Source: an uncultured Clostridium sp. (GTDB taxonomy: Bacteria; Bacillota; Clostridia; UBA1212; UBA1255). Taken from it: a stretch of DNA of 13,115 nt. The notes below the pieces were generated by a model. It saw only the letters and a list, made by a program, of their open reading frames with translations. It ran no database searches and was not told the origin of the DNA. The position numbers and the translations under genes were made by a program. Of this stretch, positions 7,251 to 13,115 are shown piece after piece. The stretch is from contig USLW01000022.1 in the NCBI GenBank assembly GCA_900555605.1, positions 1-13,115 on the forward strand, in the 5' to 3' direction. Each line of letters opens with the position of its first letter. Positions within the stretch are counted from its first letter, which is position 1.

Positions 7251-7898
7251 TTGAGACGTTACCGACTGAACTTTTGTATTTCCCTGATTGCGCTCAGCCT
7301 GCTGACGGCTGCCGCATGGACGGATCTGCTGCTTGGAGAGATCCATCGGACCGCATTTATTCTGCGTCTTTTAAAAGCAATTGTAATCAGCTGCGGAGGC
7401 TTTTATTTGCCGGCACTGTATTCCATACTGCGGAAAAAGCATGTACAGGCAAGGCAGAGGGCAGAGCTTCGCTTTCTAAAGAGATTATTCGTATTGTGCG
7501 GAAGCATGAAGCCTGCAGATTTCGGCCGGACAATGAACACGTTGATTACAAAGTCTGTTCACTACAGGGATGCATTGGAGAAAATTATGGAGGCCTGTCA
7601 AAAAAATAATGTCGACAGGGAACATTTTTTTTCAGAGCTTATGGCTGAAACATGTGATGTGGAGGCAAGGCTGTTTTATGAAAAGCTGAGCATTGCCGCA
7701 AATTATGATTTTTCTCAGGCAGTATCCAATGTTGCAGGTGATTTTACACAAGAGAAACGCGCATATGCGCGCCGTGTAAAAAAGAAAACAGAGCGGATGC
7801 ATATCCTCGGAATTACGGGACTATTTGTGATTATGACGGTTCTATTGATCTATTTGCTGGGCCCTTGGCTGGATTCCTTGAATTTTCAGGGCTTTTAA
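7251..7898 (+). CDS. tadC: TadC-like inner-membrane platform protein (T2SSF domain)
   Basis: This protein of about 215 residues has three hydrophobic segments: roughly 7-25, 36-56 and 184-207. The helical cytoplasmic T2SSF-type domain lies between the second and third; it has the LKRLFVLCGSM and VHYRDALEKIMEAC segments expected of GspF-like repeats. It is the second platform subunit, partner of TadB and placed directly after it. The start is TTG at 7251 because AAAAGGGGGG ends five bases before it; the upstream in-frame TTG at 7218 has no Shine-Dalgarno site. It is shorter than typical TadC proteins (about 300 residues), mainly at the N-terminus. The next gene starts 12 bp downstream. Confidence 0.75.
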   Translation: MRRYRLNFCISLIALSLLTAAAWTDLLLGEIHRTAFILRLLKAIVISCGGFYLPALYSILRKKHVQARQRAELRFLKRLFVLCGSMKPADFGRTMNTLITKSVHYRDALEKIMEACQKNNVDREHFFSELMAETCDVEARLFYEKLSIAANYDFSQAVSNVAGDFTQEKRAYARRVKKKTERMHILGITGLFVIMTVLLIYLLGPWLDSLNFQGF

Positions 7899-7910
7899 TA
7901 TGGAGGGGTT

Positions 7911-8291
7911 ATGGATAAAGTGGTGGTTGAGCTCATTATGGGAGCCATTATGCTGTCGTTGCTATTCTGGGTAGTGCCGATGTATCGGGAAAGCCATGAG
8001 ACGATTCTGAATATGGCGGCGGAAACAGATTATAGCGAAAAGATAAAGGAGGTGCTGGTTGCCTTCCCGGAAGATAATGAAATCGTACAGGGCTATGAAA
8101 TTATCGGATTGATCCGTTATTGCGCCTGCTCCGATCAAACGCGGCCGATTCGTGTGGTAAACGGTACGGAAGCTTATACTTATCTGAACGAGAACTATGA
8201 TGCGGAGCGATTCTGTATTTCAGCGGATATGCGGTTTCGGACAGATCTGGGAACAAAAAGAGAAGTCATATTTTATAGCTTAAATGATTAA
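7911..8291 (+). CDS. Small one-helix membrane protein of the Tad-like operon (pseudopilin-like)
   Basis: This 126-residue protein has one hydrophobic helix at about 4-25 and a hydrophilic domain of about 100 residues predicted outside the membrane. Glu7 sits at the start of the helix (VVVELIMG), faintly like the conserved Glu of TadE/Flp-type processing sites, but there is no leader glycine before it, so cleavage by a TadV-type peptidase is not supported. The domain has two cysteines close together (Cys-Ala-Cys in RYCACSD) and a third further on. GGAGGGG ends three bases before the ATG. I do not recognise the family. A role as minor pilin or assembly factor follows only from position and shape. 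Confidence 0.7.
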   Translation: MDKVVVELIMGAIMLSLLFWVVPMYRESHETILNMAAETDYSEKIKEVLVAFPEDNEIVQGYEIIGLIRYCACSDQTRPIRVVNGTEAYTYLNENYDAERFCISADMRFRTDLGTKREVIFYSLND

Positions 8292-8320
8292 TAATTTTAT
8301 AAAGGAGCGTGTGAAATAAT

Positions 8321-8671
8321 ATGGAAAAGGTAATTGCGACAATTGTGATTATTGTTTTAACCTTAGGGCTGATCAGTTACGCGGTCATCGGGCAGATGGG
8401 AGGATTTCGGGATACTGCGGATATTGTCAATGAAGAACAGGGCAGATTAAATCTAATGGTTCAGAACAGTTCAATCGTCCCGCTGAGTACTGTAAAATAT
8501 TATATTAAGAATGCTGATTTGCTGGGATATTCGGTTAACGTATACGACTCGGAGGGAAAAACAGCCGAGATAACAGCCTTTAACGAAAGCGCAATGTTTC
8601 AGATGGAGAAGCGATATAATGCCGATGGCAGTGTACAGGCCGTAAACTTTACACTTGCCTCTCAGGCATAA
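8321..8671 (+). CDS. Small one-helix membrane protein of the Tad-like operon (pilin-like)
   Basis: This 116-residue protein begins MEKVIATIVIIVLTLGLISY, a helix starting almost at the first residue as in mature type IV pilin-like subunits. A polar, probably beta-rich domain of about 90 residues follows, ending in VNFTLASQA. There are no cysteines. No type III signal (Gly followed by Glu at +5) precedes the helix. The Shine-Dalgarno AAAGGAG (8301-8307) is 13 bases from the ATG, unusually far. A GTG three bases after it opens a two-codon frame (Met-Lys-stop) that ends two bases before the ATG. The family is unrecognised; of the four small proteins this is the simplest candidate for a major subunit, which is inference. 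Confidence 0.7.
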   Translation: MEKVIATIVIIVLTLGLISYAVIGQMGGFRDTADIVNEEQGRLNLMVQNSSIVPLSTVKYYIKNADLLGYSVNVYDSEGKTAEITAFNESAMFQMEKRYNADGSVQAVNFTLASQA

Positions 8672-8691
8672 TAAACTGAACGGAGGAAAAA

Positions 8692-9099
8692 ATGACTGGC
8701 AGAGTACTTGCCGCGATGCTGTCTGTATTTGTTTTCATGTTCTTGATTTTCGTGAGCATATCATTTTATTTGTATACCGGGGTCAATGAGCGCGTTAATG
8801 ATATCTGTTATGATATCGCCGATACGATCAGTACGAAAGGAATGCTAACACAAGAGCTGTACGATTATTTTATTCAAAGCATATCGCGTTACGGCACATT
8901 TCATACGGAAATGAGATTATCCATCGCCGGAGAGGAGGGACCGGACATCTATTATGCGGCAGATGACATCATCGGACGTCCTTTCGTACGCGGTGACCGG
9001 CTGCTGCTGGCGGTTTACGATATAACGCCGTCCTTGTTTGAAAGATTGACAGGCGTTGTACTGCGGCCGGCGGCATGCAAGACAGCTGTGATCGGATAG
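8692..9099 (+). CDS. Small one-helix membrane protein of the Tad-like operon (DUF4320/TadE-like shape)
   Basis: This 135-residue protein has a hydrophobic segment at about 5-29 rich in Phe, Val and Leu. A helical stretch follows (NERVNDICYDIADTIS) and then a pattern reading 'STKGMLTQELYDYF', with a tyrosine-rich extracytoplasmic domain. The arrangement of helix, heptad-like linker, G-x-L-T and then a strand resembles DUF4320-type and TadE-like proteins found in clostridial secretion loci; I can support the resemblance only at the level of shape. GGAGG lies five bases before the ATG. The 3' end overlaps no gene: the next Shine-Dalgarno (AGGGGGA, 9098-9104) begins in its stop codon, so the next gene is probably translationally coupled. 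Confidence 0.7.
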   Translation: MTGRVLAAMLSVFVFMFLIFVSISFYLYTGVNERVNDICYDIADTISTKGMLTQELYDYFIQSISRYGTFHTEMRLSIAGEEGPDIYYAADDIIGRPFVRGDRLLLAVYDITPSLFERLTGVVLRPAACKTAVIG

Positions 9100-9110
9100 G
9101 GGGATCGGAA

Positions 9111-9650
9111 ATGCAGCAGATTATGGGATGGATGATTGCAATCGTGCTTATGACCGGATTGTTTGTTCATACGGCTGATATTTACGAAAACTGCTATCGA
9201 AAAAGAGCAGACAAGCAGAATTTGAATTTGTCTGGAAGACTGCTTACAAGCTGCCTGACCCGGGATGAGGACGGCGTACTGCGCGCAGATGAAACGGCGT
9301 TTGTATTGAGGGTAAAGGAAATACTATATTCCGAAGAATTTCTCGGTTGTGTGTTTGTATATTCCGATTATATTGTGGGGGTTGACTGCTCCGGAGCTAA
9401 AACACCGGCGGTACGCTGTGCGGATCATGAAACGGAGAGCCAGCGGATCAGACAGGTCAACGGTATCATGAACCTGTTGCTTCCGCCTTCTTCTCGGCAG
9501 GCCAGAATTGAAATTGCGGAGGAATTGGAGAACAATGAATTGAAAAATTTATTATTTCATTCTCTGGATGAAAATATCACGGTTTTTTTGATCCTGCGGG
9601 GGAAAGCGTATTTTGCTGTTTCAGGTTTTTCATTGCAATTTGAGGAATAA
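9111..9650 (+). CDS. One-helix membrane protein, last gene of the Tad-like operon
   Basis: This protein of about 179 residues has a hydrophobic helix at about 2-21 (IMGWMIAIVLMTGLFVH) followed by a predicted extracytoplasmic domain. Cysteines occur in the mature part (YENCY, TSCLTR, LGCVF, GVDCSG, VRCAD), enough for two disulfides. I do not recognise the family. Position and topology match the three preceding small genes, so a pseudopilin-like or TadE/TadG-like role is possible. The ATG at 9111 has AGGGGGA six bases upstream; the longer in-frame start at 9075 would overlap the previous gene and lacks a ribosome binding site. The stop is followed at once by the -10 box of the next promoter. 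Confidence 0.7.
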   Translation: MQQIMGWMIAIVLMTGLFVHTADIYENCYRKRADKQNLNLSGRLLTSCLTRDEDGVLRADETAFVLRVKEILYSEEFLGCVFVYSDYIVGVDCSGAKTPAVRCADHETESQRIRQVNGIMNLLLPPSSRQARIEIAEELENNELKNLLFHSLDENITVFLILRGKAYFAVSGFSLQFEE

Positions 9651-9661
9651 GACGATATAAT
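9633..9661 (+). promoter_or_regulatory. Sigma-A-type promoter at the end of the Tad-like operon
   Basis: TATAAT (9656-9661, perfect -10) lies 17 bp after TTGCAA (9633-9638, 4 of 6 matches to TTGACA). The -35 box is inside the last codons of the preceding gene and the -10 directly follows its stop. Predicted initiation near 9668 leaves a leader of roughly 12-24 bases before the ATGs at 9680 and 9692. It excludes the TTG at 9665 as start of the next gene. Confidence 0.6.
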
Positions 9662-9679
9662 AGTTTGGTCGGAAATTTA

Positions 9680-10327
9680 ATGTTGGAGTGTATGGATTTG
9701 AGGTTTTACTTTTATGTTCCCGCGTTGCTGGCAGACGAAATCCTGGAGTGCGGTCTGAAATTAAATGATTGGTCGGATCGTGAAGCAATCATTCACGGCA
9801 CCTCTGTAAAATGCATGACCGCATATATCCATCCTGCGGATGGCGCAGCTGCAATGCCGGGCATTGATGGAAAAGGCAGTGTGCTGCTTCGCTTTACGGT
9901 TCCGGCGCAGTATGCGTTTGTTGCAGAGGGGTCTCTGCGCGGAAACCGCGAAGCATATGACCGAACGATTACATCTGCAGAACAATATGAAATCGGTTCA
10001 TACCGGAATCCCCAGGGACTGATTACATGCACGGTTTTGCCCGGCATGATTGAACGGCATGACAGGCGCATGGGAGAAGCTGTTTTTTATGAATCTTCGG
10101 AACAGTTTTATATGGACAGACTGTTTTTGGGAACGGATGAGCAGTATCCTGATTTCAGAGATACTGCTTTAGCGGCGTTCTACAGCCGTCTGGCAGCGCA
10201 GGGCGGTTATCAGATAATCCGTTCGGATGAATACACCGTATATGAAAATGACGAGAACCACAAAATCGTGGTGGTCAGAACAGGGAAGGATTGTGATACG
10301 ATTGGCAAACGAGGGGAATCACGGTGA
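9680..10327 (+). CDS. Unrecognised soluble protein behind its own promoter
   Basis: This protein of about 215 residues has no signal peptide or membrane helix. It has a mixed alpha/beta composition with many aromatic and acidic residues. Segments worth noting are FYFYVPALLADEILECGLKL near the N-terminus, KCMTAYIHPADG, and VLLRFTVPAQYAFVAEG. I do not recognise the family. The N-terminal pattern (aromatic strand, helix, 'ECGLKL') faintly recalls the start of ADP-ribosyltransferase-like folds, which is not evidence of activity. Start choice is uncertain: ATG 9680 (weak GGAA upstream) and ATG 9692 (GGAG three bases before) both fit the promoter at 9633. Its 3' end overlaps the next gene by 26 bp, implying coupled expression. 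Confidence 0.7.
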   Translation: MLECMDLRFYFYVPALLADEILECGLKLNDWSDREAIIHGTSVKCMTAYIHPADGAAAMPGIDGKGSVLLRFTVPAQYAFVAEGSLRGNREAYDRTITSAEQYEIGSYRNPQGLITCTVLPGMIERHDRRMGEAVFYESSEQFYMDRLFLGTDEQYPDFRDTALAAFYSRLAAQGGYQIIRSDEYTVYENDENHKIVVVRTGKDCDTIGKRGESR

Positions 10328-10790
10328 AAATACTGCAGCGGGAGGAAATCGGAACTACAGCGGCAGAAGACCGAATCATAACTACCATCGGCCGAAGAGG
10401 CCTCCTTACCGGGAGCCCGGAGCCCAGCCGGAGCCGGCACAAAAGGTGCAGCCGGACGGAGAGGGTTCTTCAAAAGAGGCTGTCCATAAGGAACCGCAGC
10501 AGCAAAGAGACGGAAGACGTCAGGGCGGCAACAGCGGAGCCGGCAGACCAAATCAGAATCGTTCTTATCAAAACGGAAATCCTCCGCGCAGCGGAAATTC
10601 AGGCGTACAGGCACAGGATGGGGAGGCCCTCAGAACCGGCGGCCAAAATCCGAGTGGGCGCAGAAATGAGAACAAAAGAAAGATCAAGGTTGAAGAGACC
10701 GTAGAAGATGTCAGAAAAGATATCCAACGGATCGAGAAGGAGATCGAACTGGAGATCCGGGAAATCACAGTGATGAAGCTCGGGTTATAG
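10302..10790 (+). CDS. Disordered Gly/Asn/Arg/Pro/Gln-rich protein with charged helical C-terminus
   Basis: This protein of about 162 residues has no hydrophobic segment. Residues 1 to about 120 are low complexity, dominated by Gly, Asn, Arg, Pro and Gln with repeated GGN, GRR, NRSY-type motifs, predicted disordered and strongly basic, as in RNA- or nucleic-acid-associated proteins. The last 35 or so residues form a charged amphipathic helix (VEETVEDVRKDIQRIEKEIE and onward) ending in KLGL, suited to coiled-coil pairing. The TTG start at 10302 has AAGGA 11 bases upstream; a GTG at 10293 is an alternative. Codon use and the orderly helical tail favour this frame over the overlapping frame at 10324-10704. 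The family and function are not recognised; RNA binding is inference. Confidence 0.6.
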   Translation: MANEGNHGENTAAGGNRNYSGRRPNHNYHRPKRPPYREPGAQPEPAQKVQPDGEGSSKEAVHKEPQQQRDGRRQGGNSGAGRPNQNRSYQNGNPPRSGNSGVQAQDGEALRTGGQNPSGRRNENKRKIKVEETVEDVRKDIQRIEKEIELEIREITVMKLGL

Positions 10791-10888
10791 GGGCAGAGGA
10801 GAAGGTCTGCAGGACCGGCAGTACTGGCGCTGCTGCGGCTTGGCTTCGGATCGGCGTTTTTTCTTCCGTGAAGAAAAGGAGTATAAAT

Positions 10889-11872
10889 TTGCTGTACAGG
10901 ACAATTTTTCAGAATGGTCCCGATTTATCGGCAGTAGCCTTGGGGACGGATTATTACGGAAAATTGATATCAGAGGAATCGGCCTGCCGGCTTTTGGATA
11001 CATATCTGGAGCTGGGCGGAAACATCATTGATACTGCGCACGCTTATTCCGATTGGCTGCCGGGTGAGCGCCATATGAGTGAAAAGGTGATCGGCCGTTG
11101 GCTGAAATCTACCAAACAAAGAGATCGTGTGCTGCTTGCTACAAAAGGTGCCTTCCCGGAAATCGGGAATTATCATGCATCCAGATTATCCCGACGGGAT
11201 ATTGAGCAGGATCTGAATGAAAGTCTGCAATGTCTCGGAGTGGAACAGATTGACTTATACTGGCTGCACAGAGATCATGAAAGTGTGCCGGCAGAACAGA
11301 TTGTAGAGTGGATGAATGATTTTATCCGTCAGGGAAAGATTCGGTATCTCGGTGTGTCAAACTGGAGGGCGGAACGAATCTCAGCCGCGAATCAATATGC
11401 AGAAAAGCAGCGTTTATGCGGTTTTTCTGCAAGTCAGGTTATGTGGAGCCTGGCGCGTCCGACAGCAGGCGCGATTCAGGACGATACCATCGTGATGATG
11501 GATCACGGGGAATATCAATGGTACGAAAAAAAACGCTTTCCTGTATTTGCATATTCATCCCAGGCAAAAGGCTTTTTCGCAAAGCTGCGTGTGGAGGACG
11601 GAAATTTTATAAAGCCGGACGGAAAAGCGGGAGATCGGTATTTTAACGAACAGAACTGCAAGACTTATGAATGGCTGAGATCCCTGCAGTCCCGTTATCA
11701 GGCAGGGGTGAACCAACTGGCATTGGCCTGGCTGATGCGTACCCCTTTTGTTACGATTCCGATTATCGGCAGCAGAACGATAGAGCAGCTGAGGGACAGC
11801 ATGGCTGCAGTCCAATGGACGGGACTTGAGGAGTTGGCAGACCGGCGGTATTTATCCGCCGGAGACATATAA
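10889..11872 (+). CDS. Aldo/keto reductase
   Basis: This NAD(P)H-dependent oxidoreductase of the AKR superfamily (TIM barrel, about 327 residues) is predicted to reduce a carbonyl substrate that cannot be named. Counting from the TTG at 10889, the catalytic tetrad is complete: Asp48 and Tyr53 in DTAHAYSDW, Lys86 in ATKGAF and His127 in YWLHRDH. Further family features are IRYLGVSNW after the active-site helices and the cofactor-phosphate region IIGSRTIEQLRDS near the C-terminus. The TTG start is preferred over a GTG at 10868 because AAGAAAAGGAG ends seven bases before it, and the resulting N-terminus (MLYRTIFQNGPDLSAVALGT) aligns with the usual family start. No clear promoter was seen in the 98 bp upstream. 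The malic enzyme gene follows after 31 bp, so the two may be cotranscribed. Confidence 0.9.
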   Translation: MLYRTIFQNGPDLSAVALGTDYYGKLISEESACRLLDTYLELGGNIIDTAHAYSDWLPGERHMSEKVIGRWLKSTKQRDRVLLATKGAFPEIGNYHASRLSRRDIEQDLNESLQCLGVEQIDLYWLHRDHESVPAEQIVEWMNDFIRQGKIRYLGVSNWRAERISAANQYAEKQRLCGFSASQVMWSLARPTAGAIQDDTIVMMDHGEYQWYEKKRFPVFAYSSQAKGFFAKLRVEDGNFIKPDGKAGDRYFNEQNCKTYEWLRSLQSRYQAGVNQLALAWLMRTPFVTIPIIGSRTIEQLRDSMAAVQWTGLEELADRRYLSAGDI

Positions 11873-11903
11873 AATAAAGCAGCAAAAATAGGAGGTTTTA
11901 TTT

Positions 11904-12842
11904 ATGACAGCAAAAGAATTGGCGTTGTCTAAGCATGAAGAATGGCATGGCAAGATTGAAATGAAGGTCCGCTCTGAGGTAAAGTGCCGGGAAGATCTGT
12001 CTGTGGCGTACACGCCGGGGGTTGCAGAGCCCTGCTTGGCAATCCAGAAGGATGTGGGCTTGTCCTATACTTATACACGCCGTTGGAATATGGTTGCCGT
12101 TGTGACTGACGGAACCGCGGTATTGGGCTTAGGTGATATCGGTCCTGAGGCAGGCATGCCTGTTATGGAGGGAAAATGCGTTTTATTTAAAGAGTTCGGA
12201 GATGTTGATGCATTTCCCTTATGTATTCGTTCAAAGGATACAGATGAAATCGTAAATACCATCAGATTGCTTGCCGGCAGCTTCGGCGGCGTAAACCTGG
12301 AGGATATTTCCGCGCCGCGCTGCTTTGAGATAGAGCGAAAGTTAAAGGAAGTCTGTGATATTCCGATTTTTCACGATGACCAGCACGGGACGGCCGTGGT
12401 GGTGCTTTCCGCTATGCTGAATGCGCTGCGTATTGTCAATAAGCGTATTGAAGATGTTGAAGCAATTGTAAACGGCAGTGGTGCTGCCGGGATCGCAGTT
12501 ACAAGACTGCTTATGAGCATGGGCTTGAAAAATGTCGTATTATGTGACCGGAAAGGCGCCATTTATCAAGGCAGACCCGATCTTAACCATGAAAAGCAGC
12601 TGATGGCTGAAATTACGAATCAGCAGGGAAAGAAGGGTACTTTAGAAGAAGTTCTGAAGGGCGCCGATGTATTTATCGGTGTTTCAGCTCCGGGGACCGT
12701 TACACAGGAAATGGTCAGAAGCATGGCCAAGGATCCGATTATTTTTGCAATGGCTAATCCGGTGCCTGAAATTATGCCGGACTTGGCAAAAGAGGCCGGT
12801 GCGGCTGTTGTGGGAACGAAGCGACTTCGCAAATCAGATTAA
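11904..12842 (+). CDS. Malic enzyme, NAD(P)-dependent (MaeB class), N-terminal part before a frameshift
   Basis: Malic enzyme oxidatively decarboxylates malate to pyruvate and CO2. This frame carries the first 305 or so codons of the short (about 390-residue) bacterial form. Visible motifs are AYTPGVAEP with Tyr36, [10 protein letters not shown] with Lys91, [11 protein letters not shown] with metal ligands Asp158-Asp159, and the Rossmann glycines NGSGAAG at 191-196. The usual continuation GTGRSDFPNQINN is broken: after VVGT the frame reads KRLRKSD and stops, while SDF-x-NQINNV continues one frame over (see 12820-13071). Gly-Arg is missing, which fits a net 5-base deletion. AGGAGG lies eight bases before the ATG. 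As read, the product lacks the last fifth of the protein and is probably inactive, unless the break is a sequence error. Confidence 0.85.
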   Translation: MTAKELALSKHEEWHGKIEMKVRSEVKCREDLSVAYTPGVAEPCLAIQKDVGLSYTYTRRWNMVAVVTDGTAVLGLGDIGPEAGMPVMEGKCVLFKEFGDVDAFPLCIRSKDTDEIVNTIRLLAGSFGGVNLEDISAPRCFEIERKLKEVCDIPIFHDDQHGTAVVVLSAMLNALRIVNKRIEDVEAIVNGSGAAGIAVTRLLMSMGLKNVVLCDRKGAIYQGRPDLNHEKQLMAEITNQQGKKGTLEEVLKGADVFIGVSAPGTVTQEMVRSMAKDPIIFAMANPVPEIMPDLAKEAGAAVVGTKRLRKSD

Positions 12843-13071
12843 CAATGTTCTGGCATTTCCCGGAATTTTCAGGGGCGCGCTGGACGTAAGAGCTAGTGAT
12901 ATTAATGACGAAATGAAGATCGCGGCGGCAAAGGCAATTGCTTCCCTGATTTCCGATGAGGAGCTCAATCCGGAGTATGTCATCCCATCTCCGTTTGATA
13001 AACGTGTAAAGGAAGCTGTTTCCAAAGCTGTGGCACAGGCGGCGCGTGATTCCGGCGTTGCACGAATATAG
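12820..13071 (+). pseudogene. Frameshifted C-terminal part of the malic enzyme gene
   Basis: From base 12820 the +1 frame encodes [20 protein letters not shown] and about 64 further residues ending in DSGVARI before TAG. These are the conserved C-terminal residues of MaeB-class malic enzymes, including [18 protein letters not shown]. There is no independent start codon or ribosome binding site at the junction. Together with the preceding frame and two restored codons (Gly-Arg) it would give about 390 residues, the normal family length. The otherwise clean sequence argues for a recent mutation or an assembly/base-call error rather than an old pseudogene. Confidence 0.8.
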
Positions 13072-13115
13072 CGCATGCATATCTGAAACAGGATCCGGGA
13101 TGAATGCAGGCGGCG
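13072..13115. other. Window end after malic enzyme; no assignable feature
   Basis: The last 44 bases contain no terminator hairpin. ATGs at 13100 and 13104 open short frames to the window edge, but with no clear Shine-Dalgarno site, so no gene start is called. Confidence 0.5.

Noticed and set aside
9665..9679. TTG start at 9665 for the unknown soluble protein
   Set aside because: It lies at or before the predicted transcription start given by the perfect TATAAT at 9656-9661.
10791..10888. Possible promoter or terminator before the aldo/keto reductase
   Set aside because: Only isolated T tracts, short GGTC/GACC arms and a CAGTACTG palindrome are present; no -35/-10 pair with acceptable spacing and no long stem.
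11834..11875. Promoter before the malic enzyme gene (TTGGCA and TATAAA)
   Set aside because: The two boxes are 28 bp apart, too far for a sigma-A promoter.

Overview
The window looks like chromosome of a Gram-positive, probably anaerobic member of the Clostridia (Bacillota). Reasons: strong AGGAGG-type ribosome binding sites before most genes, frequent TTG/GTG starts, a CwlD-like cortex amidase, and a Tad-type secretion cluster with no outer-membrane parts. This is an inference; the window has no rRNA or other phylogenetic marker. Every supported gene is on the + strand, and no RNA gene, insertion sequence, CRISPR array or tRNA was seen.

Layout. Bases 1-113 hold the tail of an unknown basic protein. 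Next is an unrecognised alpha-helical, HEAT-like protein (145-1077). A CwlD-type N-acetylmuramoyl-L-alanine amidase (1195-1974) follows a candidate sporulation-type promoter and is closed by a 13-bp-stem hairpin (2044-2074). A sigma-A-like promoter (TAGACA-17 bp-TAAAAT) then opens the main block at 2194-9650, a tightly packed Tad/Flp-like (type II secretion/type IV pilus superfamily) operon. Its order is: a Ser/Thr-kinase domain fused to a TadZ/CpaE-like domain without a P-loop, CpaB, the CpaF/TadA motor ATPase, TadB, TadC, and four small unrecognised proteins that each begin with one hydrophobic helix (pseudopilin-like).

A second promoter (TTGCAA-17 bp-TATAAT, 9633-9661) sits at the end of that operon. 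It probably drives an unrecognised soluble protein (9680-10327), which overlaps an unrecognised disordered Gly/Asn/Arg/Pro/Gln-rich protein with a charged helical tail (10302-10790). Metabolic genes close the window: an aldo/keto reductase with an intact catalytic tetrad (TTG start at 10889) and a MaeB-class malic enzyme whose frame is broken near codon 305, where the family motif GTGRSDF has lost Gly-Arg.

How the genes fit together. By family knowledge, CpaF would be the cytoplasmic ATPase that drives assembly through the TadB/TadC inner-membrane platform. CpaB would be a membrane-anchored component that projects outward, and the TadZ-like protein would localise the machine. The four one-helix proteins are candidate structural or pseudopilin subunits. 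No prepilin peptidase and no canonical Flp pilin are visible, so either they lie elsewhere or this is a divergent machine. The kinase-TadZ fusion as first gene is the most unusual element and suggests a phosphorylation input to assembly or positioning.

Several starts given here are shorter than the longest open frames because Shine-Dalgarno spacing or the inferred transcription start favours the internal codon (145, 1195, 2194, 7251, 9111, 9680, 10302, 10889).
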